28,037 bases of DNA from assembly GCA_004376205.1 (NCBI GenBank), contig SOKG01000162.1:1-28037 (forward strand), read 5' to 3'. Source of the stretch: Dehalococcoidia bacterium. GTDB lineage: Bacteria > Chloroflexota > Dehalococcoidia > SZUA-161. Both the position numbers and the translations under genes were made by a program. Below are positions 6,243 to 12,937 of the stretch, piece after piece. Position 1 is the stretch's first letter, and the number at the start of each line of letters is the position of its first letter. Below the pieces are notes generated by a model. That model ran no database searches. It saw only the letters and a list, made by a program, of their open reading frames with translations, and was not told where the DNA came from.

Positions 6243-7811
6243 ATGAGTGAAAGAAAGGTTCGGGTGCGCTTCGCCCCCAGCCCAACGGGATACCCTCATA
6301 TAGGGAATATCAGGACCGCCCTGTTTAACTGGCTCTTCGCCAGACACAGCGGGGGCAGCTTTATCGTACGCATCGAAGACACCGATGTCACCCGCAAGGT
6401 CGAGGGGGCCGTCGACGCTATCCTCGACAGCCTGGAGTGGCTGGAAATAGATTGGGACGAAGGTCCGAGAGTAGGTGGTAAGTACGGGCCCTATTTCCAG
6501 TCGCAGCGCCTGGACATCTATAAAGAGACTGCCCAGCTCTTGCTAACAGAAGACCGTGCCTACCGCTGCTATTGCTCCTCGGAGCAGCTTGCACAGATGC
6601 GCGCCGAAATGGCCGAGCGCAAGGAATCCATGCGCAGCTACGACCGCCGCTGTCGCAACCTGAGCCAGGAGGAGCAGGACAAACTTGAAGCTCAGGACAT
6701 CACCCCCGTAGTCCGGTTCAAGACCCCGCTTGAGGGGCAGACCAGCTTCAACGACCTGATTAAGGGGGAAGTGACCTTCGACAACAGCACCCTGGATGAC
6801 TTCGTCCTCCTCAAGTCGGACGGATATCCTACCTATCACCTTGCTAATATAGTTGACGACCACCTGATGCAGATCTCCCACGTACTTAGAGCAGACGAGT
6901 GGTTGTCGAGCACCCCGCGCCATATCCTGCTCTATGACGCCCTGGGGTATGAGCCGCCACTGTTTGCGCACCTGCCTATGATCCTGGGAAGCGATCGCAG
7001 CAAGTTGAGCAAAAGGCACGGCGCCACCTCTATTACTGAATATCGCAGGCAGGGATACCTGCCGCAGGCGATGATGAACTTCCTCGCCCTGCTCGGCTGG
7101 TCGCTTGACGACAAGACCGAGATCTTCAGCAAAGAAGAGCTGGTTCAGCAATTCTCCATCGAGCGCGTTAGCAAGACCGCCGCTATCTTCAATCGAGAGA
7201 AGCTGGAATGGATTAACGGATTCTACATCCGCAAAGACGCCATTGTCGAAGTCCCCCCAGCCGAGGGCTATGCCACCGGACTCGCGCCCAAGGTAAGCAC
7301 CGATTTTGTAGACCGCCTATTGGAGTCTCTAGATAATGATTTACCTCCTGAAGTTAGGCGACCTACCAAGGAGTATGTCGAGCAGATAGCGCCGCTAATT
7401 GTCGAGCGCCTTAAGACTCTAAAAGAAGCAGCCGACCTCTTCGATTTCTTTTTCTTGGACGAACTCGTCTATGACGCCGACTTACTTCTAGGGAAGAAGT
7501 TGACGAAGGAGGCTGCGGTGGCAGCCCTTGAAGCTGCCCTTCAGCGACTAACAGCACTCTCCGTTGATTGGGATGGTATAGGTAGAGATGAAAAGAAGGT
7601 GGCTGAAGACGCCCAATTGCTTGAGGGAGTGCTCCGTCCTCTCGCCGCCGAGCTGGGACTGAAAACAGGGGAGTTTTTCGGCCTGCTGCGGGTGGCGACT
7701 ACCGGGCACACCGCCGCCCCACCCCTCTTCCAGACCATGGCAGTGGTGGGCAAAGACAGGTGCCTTAGGCATATCAAGCTAGCACTCGATAGATTGCGTG
7801 GCAAAGCCTAG
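6243..7811 (+). CDS. gltX: Glutamyl-tRNA synthetase
   Basis: The product has 522 residues. The ATG at 6243 follows GGAGAG. It charges tRNA-Glu with glutamate. Class I motifs: RFAPSPTGYPHIGNIRTALF (HIGH equivalent at residues 19-22), the GluRS-type sequence RIEDTDVTRKVEGAVDAI, and KLSKRHGATSITEYRRQGYL (KMSKS equivalent). A Cys-containing zinc-binding-like block (YRCYCSSEQLAQMRAEM) follows the N-terminal fold. The C-terminal helical anticodon-binding domain is complete, and the length is at the long end for bacterial GluRS. Whether it is discriminating cannot be judged by eye, but GlnRS in the same window removes the need for misacylation of tRNA-Gln. Divergent from glnS. Confidence 0.97.
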   Translation: MSERKVRVRFAPSPTGYPHIGNIRTALFNWLFARHSGGSFIVRIEDTDVTRKVEGAVDAILDSLEWLEIDWDEGPRVGGKYGPYFQSQRLDIYKETAQLLLTEDRAYRCYCSSEQLAQMRAEMAERKESMRSYDRRCRNLSQEEQDKLEAQDITPVVRFKTPLEGQTSFNDLIKGEVTFDNSTLDDFVLLKSDGYPTYHLANIVDDHLMQISHVLRADEWLSSTPRHILLYDALGYEPPLFAHLPMILGSDRSKLSKRHGATSITEYRRQGYLPQAMMNFLALLGWSLDDKTEIFSKEELVQQFSIERVSKTAAIFNREKLEWINGFYIRKDAIVEVPPAEGYATGLAPKVSTDFVDRLLESLDNDLPPEVRRPTKEYVEQIAPLIVERLKTLKEAADLFDFFFLDELVYDADLLLGKKLTKEAAVAALEAALQRLTALSVDWDGIGRDEKKVAEDAQLLEGVLRPLAAELGLKTGEFFGLLRVATTGHTAAPPLFQTMAVVGKDRCLRHIKLALDRLRGKA

Positions 7812-7865
7812 AGAGTGTTTAAAGGGATAGCTTCCCCCTAAGACTGACCTTCCTTCTGCACCTCA

Positions 7866-7883
7866 AGCCCCCTGATGGGGGTT
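7866..7883 (+). terminator. GC-rich hairpin after gltX
   Basis: Seven paired bases (AGCCCCC with GGGGGTT, one G-T) around a TGAT loop, 55 bases after the gltX stop. The T-rich segment (ctttttg) follows only after about 10 bases, so it is a weak candidate terminator. Confidence 0.4.
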
Positions 7884-7900
7884 CCATTACAGCCTTTTTG

Positions 7901-7909
7901 TGGTATGAT
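7901..7909 (+). promoter_or_regulatory. Extended -10 promoter of the 68-residue membrane protein
   Basis: TGG followed by TATGAT (7904-7909); no good -35 is visible at the right distance. The leader would be about 65 bases and holds a small hairpin (GGTAG 7935-7939 with CTACC 7951-7955). Confidence 0.4.
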
Positions 7910-7980
7910 ATGTCGCAATCAAGGCCCATAGATGGGTAGAAACGGGAAACCTACCAACAAAAGAGTAAGGGAGGTATACA

Positions 7981-8187
7981 ATGCGCTTCTTTAGCTTCTT
8001 CGCCATCCTGTCTGCTATTCCTGCCTTCTTCTTCTGCTCCTGGATTGCCATGATGTTCTGGGGCGTCATTGCCCCCGATTTGGGCGTAAAGGACATAGAC
8101 TACCCCATGGCCATGCTGGGGACCTTAGGGCTCTGGCTTATCGTTGCCCCCTTGGCCGCCACCGTAAGAAAGGGCAAAGGCCGCTAG
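7981..8187 (+). CDS. Small two-helix membrane protein, function unknown
   Basis: The product has 68 residues. The ATG at 7981 follows GGGAGGT at ideal distance, a strong ribosome site. Two membrane segments are evident, residues 3-28 (FFSFFAILSAIPAFFFCSWI and on) and 42-59 (MAMLGTLGLWLIVAPLAA). Between them lies a polar loop (APDLGVKDIDYP), and a basic tail (VRKGKGR) ends the protein. Not recognised. It has its own extended -10 promoter and hairpin-containing leader, so it appears to be an independent gene. Confidence 0.65.
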   Translation: MRFFSFFAILSAIPAFFFCSWIAMMFWGVIAPDLGVKDIDYPMAMLGTLGLWLIVAPLAATVRKGKGR

Positions 8188-8232
8188 CGAGAAAAAGGGA
8201 TTCCCACGGCAACAGAGCCTTTGACCGGATAA

Positions 8233-8499
8233 ATGGCCAATATGGAGAAGAGATACCCGTCTCACCAGAAGGAAGGCTCCACGTACTGCTCCAAGCACAG
8301 GCGGTATTACAGGCCCGACCGTGGCTGCCCGATCTGCCGATACGAAGAATCCGTCCTCAGACACAAAAGCCGAGGCATTCCACGGATAGAGAAGTGCCCA
8401 GTTTGTGGAGAAATGTCGCTTATCTGGTACCAGTGCAGTAATAGATGTGAATGCCTCAATCTCGAGTGCAAGCTACAGCAGACAGAGGCTGAGTACTGA
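8233..8499 (+). CDS. Cys-rich zinc-finger-like miniprotein
   Basis: The product has 88 residues from ATG 8233 (a second Met, residue 4, is also possible). Cys/His pairs suggest metal binding: YCSKH and GCPICRYEE form one finger, EKCPVCGE and the later CSNRCECLNLEC form a second. The first half resembles zinc fingers that follow the layout C-x3-H ... C-x2-C. No catalytic domain, signal peptide or membrane segment. No strong ribosome site precedes the start. It lies 45 bases after the membrane protein gene and before the skewed, gene-free stretch. Function unknown; nucleic-acid or protein binding is plausible. Confidence 0.6.
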   Translation: MANMEKRYPSHQKEGSTYCSKHRRYYRPDRGCPICRYEESVLRHKSRGIPRIEKCPVCGEMSLIWYQCSNRCECLNLECKLQQTEAEY

Positions 8500-9952
8500 C
8501 TCTCGGCGGCGGAAGTGCCACTCGTCTGACCAGTAGTTGAACGGCATGGGAACAATCGTCGGCACCAGGGAGATGCTGAGGCTCTGGATCGTTCAACATC
8601 AGCTAGGTATATATTCTCGATACCACGCTGCCCGCTTCTCGCTTCCACCTTCGAATAACACACCCTGTAAATCACAACTACACATTGTATACCGATTATT
8701 CACACCGCGATAGCTTCAAGAACTGCCATTACGCCTACCTTGATTGAACCTTCCGACACCACTCGCCCTTCATCCACATCCCAGCCCTCAGGGTTCCCAG
8801 ATACCGCGCAGCATTGCCAGACCCCCCAGCTAGACAGATCGCTGTATATGACGAACATTCGTTTCGAACAACCTCTCCCTTGTTTGGAACTTATGTTCTC
8901 CGACCCTTTAGATGCCCCTTCTTGGCATTCTATGCTCACTCACACCAGCCTGAGCGCTCAAAATTCCACCCACCCCCACGCCAAAACCGTCAGCTTCTGA
9001 TTACAGGGCTTCTGGCAATTTGTTATGCCTTCTTCCTCATTCTCTGAAGAGGAACCCTCAAATTCTACGACGGTTACCTGCACCGAGCCCTCACTGCGAT
9101 AGGGGCCGATGTTAGATGTAGTGTACCCCCCAGGCCCAGAGCGCCACCTCCGCTCCCCATGCTGATCAGTTCACAACTCCCACCACGCATCATCACGCCT
9201 TCCTTATCCCCCTCAACCCGGCGACTGTCCTCCCCAAACATGCCCCGCTGCAGTCAATACAGAACCCCCACAAAGCACTCCACCAGCACCCAATTGAACC
9301 CAAACCGCTCGCCCCAACACCTTCGACCATAGCCGACCACTGGCGCGCCTATTTTTTGCACAACATTTCGCTCATGTCTGGCGCATCCTGCAGACACTAT
9401 CTGCCCAAGAAATGCCACCATAACGCTGTTCTCTTAGCCTCGCCAAATCTTCATCTTGCACCAGGATAGCGCCAAAATTGATGCTCTAATTTGCACAGCT
9501 TTCAAGCGGTCTTAGACTGTCATAGCGCTACCCCTGATGTTACAAAGCGTGGTTTTCACTTCCAGCCCTAACAGCGCCTGTTAGAAGTGAATAGTATCGG
9601 ATGCTTTCGCGACCTCATATACTTACTCACTCTTGGCCCACAACCCTCTTACCTTGCGTTGTAAGCTTTGCGTACTGCATTCTCCTATTCCTCTTGCACT
9701 GCCAACAACTACCAATCACTATTGCGAAGCTCTAAGCCAGCCTTCTCTTCAAACATGCCCAGATTCCGCCCAATTCTTCTCCCTCTCTTCCCAAGTATCG
9801 TGACTGCGCTTTGCACATATTCCTTCAAGGCATTGCGACGAAACGTTGAGCAATTCTGTGCCTAAGTCCGCTAGCCCTGTTCCCCATAACAGCGTGCAGC
9901 AACCCAGCTATCCCAGTCACCTGTTTTTGGCATCTCGTAGTCTTTACATCGG
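8500..9952. other. Gene-free stretch with extreme C-over-G skew
   Basis: No convincing gene is present in about 1.4 kb. From roughly 8700 to 9850 the plus strand is very poor in G. In eight 60-base rows that I counted (starting at 8761, 8941, 9181, 9241, 9361, 9601, 9661 and 9721) there are about 192 C against 65 G. Short frames on both strands (for example 8740-9000 plus and 8700-8939 minus) have odd composition, no ribosome site and no family resemblance. The minus strand has several peptide-like, Gly/Lys/Arg/Glu-rich frames broken by stops. An inverted repeat (8536-8543 with 8590-8597) and a composite hairpin (9555-9591) lie inside. It may be a structured RNA, or a decayed gene on the minus strand. 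Confidence 0.6.
9555..9591. repeat. Composite hairpin: two 7-bp stems with a 6-base bulge
   Basis: Outer stem TTCACTT (9555-9561) with AAGTGAA (9585-9591), inner stem CTAACAG (9568-9574) with CTGTTAG (9578-9584), a CGC loop, and CCAGCC bulging on the 5' side only. All 14 pairs are Watson-Crick. No T-run follows, so it is not a terminator. Confidence 0.65.
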
Positions 9953-9961
9953 TGATATAAT
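9953..9961 (+). promoter_or_regulatory. Extended -10 promoter of the ASCH protein gene
   Basis: TGA followed by a perfect TATAAT (9956-9961). A TTGGCA at 9927-9932 is too far (23 bases) to be a regular -35. Transcription should begin near 9968, just ahead of the GGAGG ribosome site (9972-9976). Confidence 0.55.
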
Positions 9962-9980
9962 GTTGGGAAAAGGAGGCAAA

Positions 9981-10826
9981 ATGCTAGAAATCAGGGTTAC
10001 CACTGTCAAGAAAGGAAAAGCGTCTATCCAAGAGATGAGAACGAAGAGCAGAAAAAGTAGGAGAAAAGCTCCGATAATGGAGGAGTATGAAGGATATCTG
10101 AAGAAACTGGAACGCGGGAAGGCGATAGGGTTTACTCTCAAGGAAGGTGACAAATACCAGACTATAAAGTACAGGCTCAATAATGCCGCCAAATCGCTGG
10201 GCATGAAGAACCTAAAGATAGAACGTGCCGGCGACAAGGTTATCTTCTACAAAGAGGTGAGACCCCACACGACGAAAGTAGCGCAACATAGAGAGGACGT
10301 TTGGCCGATCGAGGACGAGCGCAGGGAAGAACAGTCCTTAGCTTCCGAATATGAACCGGAACCTAGATCCGAACTTGCATCTCCAGACGCACCTACCGTT
10401 CAATCTATGTTTGCCCCTACGCCAACACAGGGTTTGGCGCATACGCCGACTCCGACCCCGACGCCTGGGCAAGAAGAGGAGCTTTCGACGTTCGCTTTCG
10501 ATGAAGAGTGGGAAGAACCGATGGTACATGGCTACAAAACTTGTGAAGCTAGCATAGCGAAGTACGCTGGCGATAGTTTTGAGGCTTTCGGTCATGGGTT
10601 TGTTGTCACGAAGGTCGAACAGCTGGCATTGGGCCATATCTCACAGAAGTGGTTCAAACAGCACGGCCTTTTCAACCCGAGAGAATTCCAAGAGATTTGG
10701 AAACACGGCCATAACGGGGTTTTTGACCCGGAGCAGATGGTCTGGTTGCACCATTTCAACAGAGGGTTTGAACCGCCGATCGAACCGGATTCTGACGTAT
10801 ACACTGAACCCGAAGTTCAGGGTTGA
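9981..10826 (+). CDS. Two-domain protein with C-terminal ASCH/PUA-like domain
   Basis: The product has 281 residues. I place the start at ATG 9981 because GGAGG lies 4 bases upstream and the promoter is just before it; the frame is open upstream to 9846, but that part overlaps the promoter. Residues 1-95 are basic. They hold a module (YEGYLKKLERGKAIGFTLKE ... KYQTIKYRLNNAAKSLG ... DKVIFYKE) with a likely beta-alpha-beta layout that I cannot name. Residues 96-190 are an acidic linker with a TPTPTPTP run. Residues 200-275 have the ASCH layout: GYKTCEASI, GDSFEAFGHGFVVTKVEQL, ISQKWFKQHGLFNPREFQEI, W-x9-FDPEQMVWLHHF. ASCH domains have a PUA-like fold and are thought to bind RNA or modified bases. 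A terminator follows. Confidence 0.65.
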   Translation: MLEIRVTTVKKGKASIQEMRTKSRKSRRKAPIMEEYEGYLKKLERGKAIGFTLKEGDKYQTIKYRLNNAAKSLGMKNLKIERAGDKVIFYKEVRPHTTKVAQHREDVWPIEDERREEQSLASEYEPEPRSELASPDAPTVQSMFAPTPTQGLAHTPTPTPTPGQEEELSTFAFDEEWEEPMVHGYKTCEASIAKYAGDSFEAFGHGFVVTKVEQLALGHISQKWFKQHGLFNPREFQEIWKHGHNGVFDPEQMVWLHHFNRGFEPPIEPDSDVYTEPEVQG

Positions 10827-10866
10827 TTGAGCGGCCCTGTATTGAGGCAGAGAGAGTTTGCCTGTC

Positions 10867-10887
10867 TGCCCTAGGGGCATTTTTTTT
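10867..10887 (+). terminator. Rho-independent terminator of the ASCH protein gene
   Basis: TGCCC (10867-10871), loop TAG, GGGCA (10875-10879), then eight T in a row (10880-10887), 40 bases after the stop codon. Confidence 0.8.
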
Positions 10888-11043
10888 ATTTCTACAACGA
10901 CTCTTTAGGATGGTGCATCTGGTGACAGTTGCAGACAAGCATCAGTTGGAGAAAATGGAGGGCAACTCATGGGGGGTTTGATACCGCAAGCTCCACAGCG
11001 AATGTGGGGCAGGGTTTTGTGTTCAGACTAGTAGTCCCCCGCT

Positions 11044-11424
11044 CTAGACCAATGTCCTGACAACCCAAGTCCCGCAATTCCGACACTTTGCCTCAACGGT
11101 CGTGCGTCCATCTCGAAAAGTTGCGGTTGGTTCGATGATAGGCACCATCTTCGTGCAGTTCCGACAATACGCCTGAACTCCCTGCCAAGGACCTTCTTCA
11201 GGCTCCGACTCCCTCTGCTCCAGCCCCAGGCTTTCCCTAAGTCGTCGCGTTCTCTCGTACAGCGCTAGACCTGCCAGTATCTCATTTTGCGATTCTTTTA
11301 GCCTCGCAAGTTCGGCCATCGCGTCTTCAATCCGCCTTGATTGGGTGTCCAAGAGACGGACTACATGTTCCAAGAGACCTCTCATTTCCTGCATAACATC
11401 GGCCATTTGCTTCGGTGTTTCCAT
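11044..11424 (-). CDS. Coiled-coil protein with C-terminal DUF5679-like zinc ribbon
   Basis: The product has 126 residues from ATG 11424. A longer frame reaches 11526, but the GGGGGTGG ribosome site just upstream of 11424 decides the start. Residues 1-62 are a heptad-rich coiled coil (MADVMQEMRGLLEHVVRLL, then RRIEDAMAELARLKESQ). A Glu/Arg hinge follows. The last 45 residues form a two-pair zinc ribbon, AYCRNCTKMVPI ... FRDGRTTVEAKCRNCGTW, which resembles DUF5679 (YCxxC, NGR-like turn, CxxCG). Four-Cys zinc binding is likely. The combination suggests an oligomeric adaptor or nucleic-acid binder, but no function is known. The gene stands between the ASCH gene and the SRPBCC gene, divergent from the latter. 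Confidence 0.75.
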   Translation of the reverse strand: METPKQMADVMQEMRGLLEHVVRLLDTQSRRIEDAMAELARLKESQNEILAGLALYERTRRLRESLGLEQRESEPEEGPWQGVQAYCRNCTKMVPIIEPTATFRDGRTTVEAKCRNCGTWVVRTLV

Positions 11425-11550
11425 ACTACCACCCCCCTCTGAGATTATAATATCACGACAGGTCAAGGAAGCAAGGTCTTGACAACCCTGACTCGACCAG
11501 CTAAAGTTCACTTCAAAAGAGTTCATTGCTAGAGGGAGTTGACAGGTCTG

Positions 11551-12003
11551 ATGAAAGAATACAAGTACTCAATAGATATGCCTCATTCAGCAGCGCGAAT
11601 ATGGGCTGCAATGAATGATTATGATAAGTGGCCTGAATTCGCTAAACCAATGGTTACCGGCATAGAGGTTGTTAATCCTGGTGATGAAAAGGGTGACGGT
11701 CTTGTGCGGCGTGTTAACTACAAACTACCGTTAGGTGTTCGAGGAACCAGCATCGAAACAGTACATGATGTGGAACCTGGAGTAGGTTATACCTATACTG
11801 CCCGTGGAGGGACTGTTGGAAAGATAAAACTTGAGAAGCTAGATCCAAATAGAACAAGATTGCATTTTGAAGAAAAAGTGAAACTGAAATGGCCTCTTAG
11901 TTGGTTTGAAGGTAGAATTCAGAAGTTCATAGCGGACTATAATAGGAAGACTATGCTAAACATGTCTAAATGGTTAGCTGACCACCCTGAATACCCAGAC
12001 TGA
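11551..12003 (+). CDS. SRPBCC family protein (polyketide cyclase/dehydrase-like)
   Basis: The product has 150 residues from ATG 11551. An in-frame TTG at 11539 directly abuts GAGGGAG and is too close to use it. The protein has the START/SRPBCC layout: an opening strand (EYKYSIDMPHSAARIWAAMN), the DYDKWPEFAKPMV segment found in the polyketide cyclase/dehydrase branch, several beta strands, and a long C-terminal helix (FEGRIQKFIADYNRKTMLNM). Members bind hydrophobic ligands or act on polyketide-like compounds; the ligand is unknown. The coding sequence is visibly richer in A and T than its neighbours, for example around 11551-11660, suggesting transfer from elsewhere. Confidence 0.8.
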   Translation: MKEYKYSIDMPHSAARIWAAMNDYDKWPEFAKPMVTGIEVVNPGDEKGDGLVRRVNYKLPLGVRGTSIETVHDVEPGVGYTYTARGGTVGKIKLEKLDPNRTRLHFEEKVKLKWPLSWFEGRIQKFIADYNRKTMLNMSKWLADHPEYPD

Positions 12004-12084
12004 CCTAGATGAGCAACCAGTATACAGTTTTTCCCCTTCGAACGTGGTGAATTGCGATACGACACCCCTTCACTACTATTTGCC

Positions 12085-12113
12085 CTCTCCGAATCCGCCT
12101 GGCTGGGCTTGGT
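12085..12113 (+). repeat. 29-bp dispersed inverted repeat, copy 2
   Basis: Matches the minus strand of 398-426 at 28 of 29 bases. It lies in the 280-bp spacer between the SRPBCC gene and tRNA-Gln. In the translated frame both copies read nearly the same (ALS-K/E-SAWLGLV), but neither frame is a plausible gene. Confidence 0.8.
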
Positions 12114-12232
12114 GTTGCATGGCAAACGCCCTGCTGGTCATAAAGTGTTGAGCAACAGCTACAAAACGTTAACCAAGTCTCCTTCAGAACACATAGCCGG
12201 CGAACTCGCTTGTTATGTAAAACAAGGCGACG

Positions 12233-12261
12233 TTGCACCAGATGGCTCCAACTGTTATAAT
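12233..12261 (+). promoter_or_regulatory. Promoter of the tRNA-Gln/tRNA-Glu transcript
   Basis: TTGCAC at 12233-12238, a 17-base spacer, and a perfect TATAAT at 12256-12261 with TGT upstream (extended -10). Transcription should begin near 12268, about 19 bases before tRNA-Gln. Confidence 0.75.
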
Positions 12262-12286
12262 AGCTTGGCGTCAGCTTCGATATCGG

Positions 12287-12357
12287 TGGGGATTGGTCTA
12301 GCGGTAGGACAGCGGACTCTGGATCCGTAGGCCCAGGTTCGAATCCTGGATCCCCAG
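12287..12357 (+). tRNA. tRNA-Gln, anticodon CTG
   Basis: Acceptor TGGGGAT pairs with ATCCCCA. D arm GTCT...GGAC, anticodon stem GCGGA/TCCGT with anticodon CTG at 12319-12321, T arm CCAGG-TTCGAAT-CCTGG, discriminator G at 12357. CCA is not encoded. The U1-A72 pair opening the acceptor stem is the classic identity element of tRNA-Gln, consistent with charging by GlnRS. Confidence 0.93.
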
Positions 12358-12385
12358 CTTTTCTTATTTGTGGTAGTGTAAGAAT

Positions 12386-12462
12386 GGCGCATTCGTCTAG
12401 CGGCCCAGGACACCGCCCTCTCAAGGCGGAGATCAGGGGTTCGAATCCCCTATGCGCTACCA
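12386..12462 (+). tRNA. tRNA-Glu, anticodon CTC
   Basis: Acceptor GGCGCAT pairs with ATGCGCT (terminal G-U). D arm GTCT...GGAC, anticodon stem CCGCC/GGCGG with anticodon CTC at 12420-12422, T arm AGGGG-TTCGAAT-CCCCT. Discriminator A with CCA (12460-12462) encoded. It is 28 bases after tRNA-Gln and should be on the same transcript. Confidence 0.93.
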
Positions 12463-12482
12463 CTAATTGAATAGGGTGGTAT

Positions 12483-12794
12483 ATGAGCGACATATTGGAC
12501 GAAGCTACTGCCGTGGTGCAGTGCAAGGAGTGCCCCTGGTATAAATCCTGCGTAATGCCGATGAGGTTCACCCTGGACGACATCAGAGGGCAGTTGCCAA
12601 GTTCGTCCCTCTCTAGCGATGATGCCACCATGTCCAAGTATTTTGCTGAACTCGCCGCAGCGACGCAGAACTTCCTCCTCGAGGGCTGCCCCGTCTTCAT
12701 CCAGCGGCTGAGGGCCAGCCCCAAACTTGCAGAGCGGATCAAGAAGATGATGCAAAGTTGGGGAGGGGAAGAAGAGCCCGACTCCCAGACTTGA
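12483..12794 (+). CDS. Four-Cys miniprotein, possible iron-sulfur or zinc protein
   Basis: The product has 103 residues. The ATG at 12483 lies 20 bases after tRNA-Glu and has AGGGTGG upstream, so it is probably co-transcribed with the two tRNAs. Cys14-x2-Cys17-x5-Cys23 (CKECPWYKSC) plus Cys69 in GCPVF make a four-Cys site that could bind a 4Fe-4S cluster or zinc. The remainder is helical and charged (SPKLAERIKKMMQSWGG). No signal peptide or membrane segment is visible. I recognise no named family; the CxxCPWY motif and compact size suggest a conserved lineage protein. Its partner is unknown. Confidence 0.65.
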   Translation: MSDILDEATAVVQCKECPWYKSCVMPMRFTLDDIRGQLPSSSLSSDDATMSKYFAELAAATQNFLLEGCPVFIQRLRASPKLAERIKKMMQSWGGEEEPDSQT

Positions 12795-12894
12795 GGCTCT
12801 TATCCCTACCGATTCTGCCAGGGCCTCAGGCGCAAAACTGTGTCACATCTCTATGGCACCGCCACAACCCAGATTCTTCCCGTTATCGCCGACA

Positions 12895-12903
12895 TGATAT
12901 AAT
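12895..12903 (+). promoter_or_regulatory. Extended -10 promoter of the ABC exporter genes
   Basis: TGA followed by perfect TATAAT (12898-12903), identical to the promoter at 9953-9961 over 9 bases. No clear -35. The leader to the ATG at 12938 is about 28 bases. Confidence 0.55.
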
Positions 12904-12937
12904 AGAGTCCGCCACCACCCCCAAGGATAAGAGCGCT

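Noticed and set aside
6543..7151. Minus-strand frame of 202 codons inside gltX
   Set aside because: Shadow of gltX; composition follows the codons of the true gene.
8700..9047. Overlapping frames on both strands in the skewed region
   Set aside because: Composition reflects C-over-G skew; no ribosome sites and no recognisable motifs.
10908..11040. Minus-strand peptide with CGACG-type text between the ASCH gene terminator and the zinc-ribbon gene
   Set aside because: About 40 codons with no start codon; could be a remnant zinc finger, but cannot be supported.
12005..12742. Minus-strand frame of 245 codons across the tRNA pair
   Set aside because: It is antisense to tRNA-Gln and tRNA-Glu; the GFEPLISALRGRCPGPLDEC-type text is a well-known artefact of reading tRNA genes backwards.
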